From NCBI GenBank assembly GCA_903864395.1, contig CAIPFQ010000053.1, positions 1 through 9,762 of the forward strand: DNA of 9,762 nucleotides. Reading direction: 5' to 3'. Position numbers and translations under genes: made by a program. Positions 7,215 to 9,762 of the stretch are shown here, piece after piece. Below the pieces are notes generated by a model. That model saw only the letters and a program-made list of their open reading frames with translations, did no database searches and had not been told where the DNA came from. The number at the start of each line of letters is the position of its first letter. The first letter of the stretch is position 1. The stretch comes from an uncultured Chlamydiae bacterium. GTDB taxonomy: Bacteria > Chlamydiota > Chlamydiia > Chlamydiales > SM23-39.

Positions 7215-7770
7215 ACTTCACGGAGTAGATTCCAAATGTTCGACACAATCCTCGCGGAGCAAAATCCTCACTGGATGGGGCGTCTTTATCCAGAAACGAT
7301 CGAGAGAGCCTGCTTTGGTGAAATTCTCCGTTTCCTCAATGTGCCTCACGTGGTGTCCATCACAGGAGTGAGGCGGGCGGGGAAAAGCACCCTTTTAAAA
7401 CAGACCATCAATTATCTTCTGACCCACCTAAATATCGCCCCAGAAAACATTGTTTTTCTAAACCTCGAGCACCCTTATCTCAATCAATACAAAAACGACG
7501 TGATTTATTTAGAAAAGATTTTTGAAAATTATGTGAAAATAGCCAAGCCTCAAGGAAGAATTTATTGTTTCTTAGATGAGATACAATTTTTTGATCGATG
7601 GCCTATTTTTATAAAGTCACACTATGAGCAAAAAAATATAAAATTTTTTATTACAGGATCTAATTCTTTTTTAATGTCCCAAGATTTACTTACCCTTCTC
7701 TCAGGAAGAACGTTACCTGTGGAAGTCTTCCCCCTTTTTTTCCAAGAATTTGTTTCAGCAAAAACACATA

Positions 7771-7778
7771 CAAAGATC
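7771..7778. repeat. Target site duplication, left copy (CAAAGATC)
   Basis: This is the eight bases of the host ATPase gene directly before the MITE. It is identical to 7975-7982 on the other side and encodes part of T-K-I at the insertion point. Confidence 0.92.
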
Positions 7779-7801
7779 GGCTATTGGTTTAATTTCGTGC
7801 A
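7779..7801 (+). repeat. MITE terminal inverted repeat, left
   Basis: This 23-bp arm is exactly complementary to 7952-7974. Read in the host frame it encodes the foreign residues GYWFNFVQ at the end of the truncated ATPase. Confidence 0.93.
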
Positions 7802-7951
7802 GTTGGCAGCTTAAAATTGCCTCTGTCTTTGCCTGTCTCTAATGCAATGCGATTTAACTAAAATACTTACATCAATAGGCTTGCACAGTGGGCAAAGCAT
7901 AGAAGATGGGCAAAAATGGGCTTACAAAACCAGGCGGTTTAGGCGACCCAT

Positions 7952-7974
7952 TGCACGAAATTAAACCAATAGCC
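7952..7974 (-). repeat. MITE terminal inverted repeat, right
   Basis: This is the exact reverse complement of 7779-7801. In the host frame it contains a second stop, TAA at 7962-7964, so readthrough of the first stop would not rescue the protein. Confidence 0.93.
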
Positions 7975-7982
7975 CAAAGATC
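7975..7982. repeat. Target site duplication, right copy (CAAAGATC)
   Basis: This is the second copy of the 8-bp target. Element plus one copy is 204 bp, a multiple of three, so the host frame is the same on both sides. Confidence 0.92.
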
Positions 7983-8671
7983 TCCATCAATTACAAACAA
8001 TGCCTCGACGATCTTCTCACTTATGGCGGTTTTCCAGAAATCGCATGGCTCCCAGAGCCGACGCTAGCCTACAACATTCTCGCCGCCTATGCAAAAACGA
8101 TTCTCTACCAAGATGTGGCCCCGCGCCTCGCTTTAAAAAAACCCATGGATCTCGAACGCCTGTTTTATTATTTCGCCTCAAACATCGGATCTCCATTTAC
8201 CTACGCCAGCATCGCGAAAATTTTCGAAATCACAGACAAAACAATCAAAGAATACATTAAAGCGCTCGTGGACGCCAATCTACTTTTTGAGGTCGATAAA
8301 TTTTCATTTTCTCTAAAGCAGCAAATGAGAGCCCCGAAAAAACTCTACGCAATCGACACAGGGATGATTAATGCGGTCGCTTTCAAAGTTTCTGGCAATC
8401 ATAGCAAACTGTTTGAAAACATCGTCTACTTAGAATTAAAAAGAAAAAAGCAAAACATTTTCTACTATCGAACAGCGAGTGATTACGAAGTGGATTTTAT
8501 TGTTCAAGACAAAGGGTGCTTTGAGCTCATCCAAGTCATCCAGATTTGCCTCGGCTCTGGGAAGATGAGGGCATCGTCATTCGCTTGCAAACCCTCTATA
8601 CCTTTCTTGAATTGCCTAGATCATAGAGATTCAGTTCCCAAAAATAGAGAAAGTGAGGATAATGGAAAAAA

Positions 8672-9762
8672 ATGATCAAGTTTTTAACTTCCACATGTTT
8701 GGCTCTTTGTCTGCCCCTCGCCGCTGAAACGCAGCGCGAGCCCCTGCTTAAAATAGAGGAATCTCTTTTTATTCGCCGGATCGCTGAATTTTGGGAAGAG
8801 GGCGAAGTGCATATTGCAAAAACCCAAATCGCTGAATTTCTCGACACGTTCCCAGAGAGCGCCTTTGCCGATCCCCTCCGCGCCAGCCTCGGCGATCTTC
8901 TCTTTAGAGAAGGAGAGTATACAGGGGCTCTCAATATTTATGCCAAAATCACATCGCCAGAGTTTCAAAACAAAGCGTTCTTCAATCGCATGCAGGCTCT
9001 CTATCGCCTAGAATGGTATACCTCATTGATCGACGCCTGTGAAGCAGCTTTAACAGAGCTCACCGATCCGATCCAAAGAAAACAGGCAAACCATTATTTA
9101 GCCGCGGCTCTCTACCAACAATGCTGCGCATGCGAAGACGCAGAGCGAAAAAAAAGCCTCGCACAAAAAGCGATTCCCTCTTTTGAAACGTTAGTGCAAG
9201 ACGAAATGTCTCCCGATGCCTTCCTTGCGCTCGCTCATCTCAATACACTCATTCAAAATCACGCCAAAGCGGAAGAAATCTATCGCGCTCTTTCCTCACA
9301 AGAGTCTCCCCTGACTCCCGAAGTTTTTTCAGATCCTGATACCCTCTATCGCCATTTGGCGATTGCCTTTGAAGTCGGCAGATACCAAGAGATCTTTGAC
9401 AGACGAGAAGCGATTTTGGCCTCTCTTTCCGAAGAAACACGAAGCAAAGCGGCTCTTTTTATTGGGCAAAGCGCTCTTCTCCTAAAACAGTATCCAGAAG
9501 CCATCTCTGTGCTGCGGATCGCAAGCCTCGAAAAAGAAACAGAACAAAAAGCTTTCGCCTCTCTTCTAGAAGCCGCGCATGAAGCTTCCCACCTTCTGCT
9601 TGTCCAAGAAATTCTCGAAGAGATCGCCTCAAAACCTTCTTTATCCTGCCTCATCTCTCGAGGAAGCTTTATAAAAATCCTGATCCTCAAGAAGGAAGGA
9701 AAATTCGAAGAAGCACGCCAAGAAATTACAAATTTTCTCAGCTCTGACGATGATTTTCCAGA
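8672..9762 (+). CDS. Exported TPR-like helical-repeat protein (partial, runs off the window)
   Basis: An open frame without stop covers 363 complete codons to the window end. Residues 1-18 are a Sec signal peptide (FLTSTCLALCLPLAA, likely cut before ETQ). The rest is almost wholly paired amphipathic helices with TPR-like spacing, for example ITQIAEFL-type pairs at 36-60, RASLGDLLFREGEYTGALNI at 70-89 and later SALLLKQYPEAISVLRIASL. This suggests a periplasmic or outer-membrane-associated scaffold; no enzyme motif is visible and I do not recognise a named family. The start is ambiguous: ATG 8672 gives the signal peptide, but the better placed GAGGA (8655-8659) points to ATG 8662, which is out of frame unless the A7 run (8666-8672) loses one base. 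It may belong with the lipoprotein and YidD-like genes. Confidence 0.82.
   Translation, partial: MIKFLTSTCLALCLPLAAETQREPLLKIEESLFIRRIAEFWEEGEVHIAKTQIAEFLDTFPESAFADPLRASLGDLLFREGEYTGALNIYAKITSPEFQNKAFFNRMQALYRLEWYTSLIDACEAALTELTDPIQRKQANHYLAAALYQQCCACEDAERKKSLAQKAIPSFETLVQDEMSPDAFLALAHLNTLIQNHAKAEEIYRALSSQESPLTPEVFSDPDTLYRHLAIAFEVGRYQEIFDRREAILASLSEETRSKAALFIGQSALLLKQYPEAISVLRIASLEKETEQKAFASLLEAAHEASHLLLVQEILEEIASKPSLSCLISRGSFIKILILKKEGKFEEARQEITNFLSSDDDFP

Larger units (their letters stand above)
7779..7974. mobile_element. 196-bp MITE with 23-bp perfect terminal inverted repeats
   Basis: The element begins GGCTATTGG and ends CCAATAGCC. The outer 23 bases (7779-7801 and 7952-7974) are exact reverse complements. 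Beyond them the arms stay imperfectly complementary (for example TTTGCC near 7828 with GGCAAA near 7909, and CTTAAAATTGCCT with AGGCGGTTTAGG), so the whole element can fold back on itself. It has no coding capacity for a transposase, so it is non-autonomous and would need a full-length relative elsewhere. It is flanked by an exact 8-bp duplication. Several IS families make 8-bp duplications (ISL3, IS1595, IS66, some IS256), and I cannot assign the parent from the ends alone. Confidence 0.93.
7236..8626 (+). pseudogene. AAA_14/DUF4143 ATPase gene, split by a MITE and frameshifted near its 3' end
   Basis: The N-terminal part (7236-7778, 181 aa) is an AAA_14 ATPase domain: Walker A G44-VRRAGKST, Walker B IYCFLDE (D114-E115), sensor ITGSNS (139-144), and a probable arginine finger LSGRT (R158) followed by VFPLFFQEF. 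A 196-bp element plus target duplication then adds 11 foreign codons and TAA at 7812. The frame resumes at 7983 (SINYKQCLDDLLTYGGFPEI), a typical DUF4143 region, continuing through APKKLYAIDTGM and YYRTASDYEVDFIV to FELIQV near 8537. After that the gene frame ends in junk (to 8675), while the +2 frame from 8543 gives LWEDEGIVIRLQTLYTFLELPRS and stops at 8624-8626, a family-like C-terminus. Start: ATG 7236 with GGAG at 7222-7225. Such ATPases are common accessory genes of uncertain function. The N-terminal fragment could still be made. Confidence 0.88.

Noticed and set aside
7779..7814. IGYWFNFVQLAA as the natural C-terminus of a short ATPase
   Set aside because: These codons are the MITE inverted repeat and its inner edge; the true continuation lies after 7982 in the same frame.
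7779..7974. Inverted repeats as a terminator, attenuator or CRISPR unit
   Set aside because: No T-run after the stem, only one pair of repeats at the far ends, and the exact 8-bp flanking duplication marks transposition.
8000..8260. 86-aa + strand frame
   Set aside because: Out of frame with the DUF4143 coding frame, which shows family-like sequence across the same bases.

Overview
The window most likely comes from a member of the phylum Chlamydiae, probably an environmental (amoeba- or arthropod-associated) lineage rather than Chlamydia itself. The evidence is the gene order: tail of sctO, then sctP, sctQ and a large sctC. This matches the order of the chlamydial type III secretion (T3SS) cluster (CT670-671-672-674 in C. 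trachomatis). Everything coding lies on the + strand and genes are tightly packed. No RNA gene, CRISPR array or complete IS is visible.

Region 1 (1-5894) is the T3SS block. It holds the C-terminal end of the stalk protein SctO, the needle-length/substrate-switch protein SctP, the C-ring (sorting platform) protein SctQ, which has a plausible internal start for a separate SctQ-C polypeptide, and after a 111-bp gap the outer-membrane secretin SctC. SctC is unusually long (1213 aa) because seven tandem, diverged modules of about 76-96 aa sit between its N-domains and the pore domain. The Ser/Thr kinase gene (pkn5) found between sctQ and sctC in Chlamydia is absent here.

Region 2 (5887-7214) has two genes coupled to sctC by overlaps. 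The first encodes a TPR-like lipoprotein with a hydrophobic C-terminal segment, starting inside the last codons of sctC. The second encodes a YidD-like protein with an N-terminal signal-like segment, starting at TTG inside the previous stop. The YidD domain has lost its usual cysteines. The lipoprotein is a candidate secretin-associated (pilotin-like) factor, but this is inference from position and architecture.

Region 3 (7236-8626) is a broken AAA_14/DUF4143 ATPase gene. A 196-bp miniature inverted-repeat element (MITE) with perfect 23-bp terminal inverted repeats and an 8-bp target duplication (CAAAGATC) splits it. Removing the element plus one target copy (204 bp) restores one continuous reading frame. 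A second lesion, a frame change with apparent internal deletion, lies near the 3' end.

Region 4 (8672-end) is the first 363 codons of an exported helical-repeat (TPR-like) protein that runs off the window. It may belong with the lipoprotein/YidD pair, with the ATPase gene having arrived between them.
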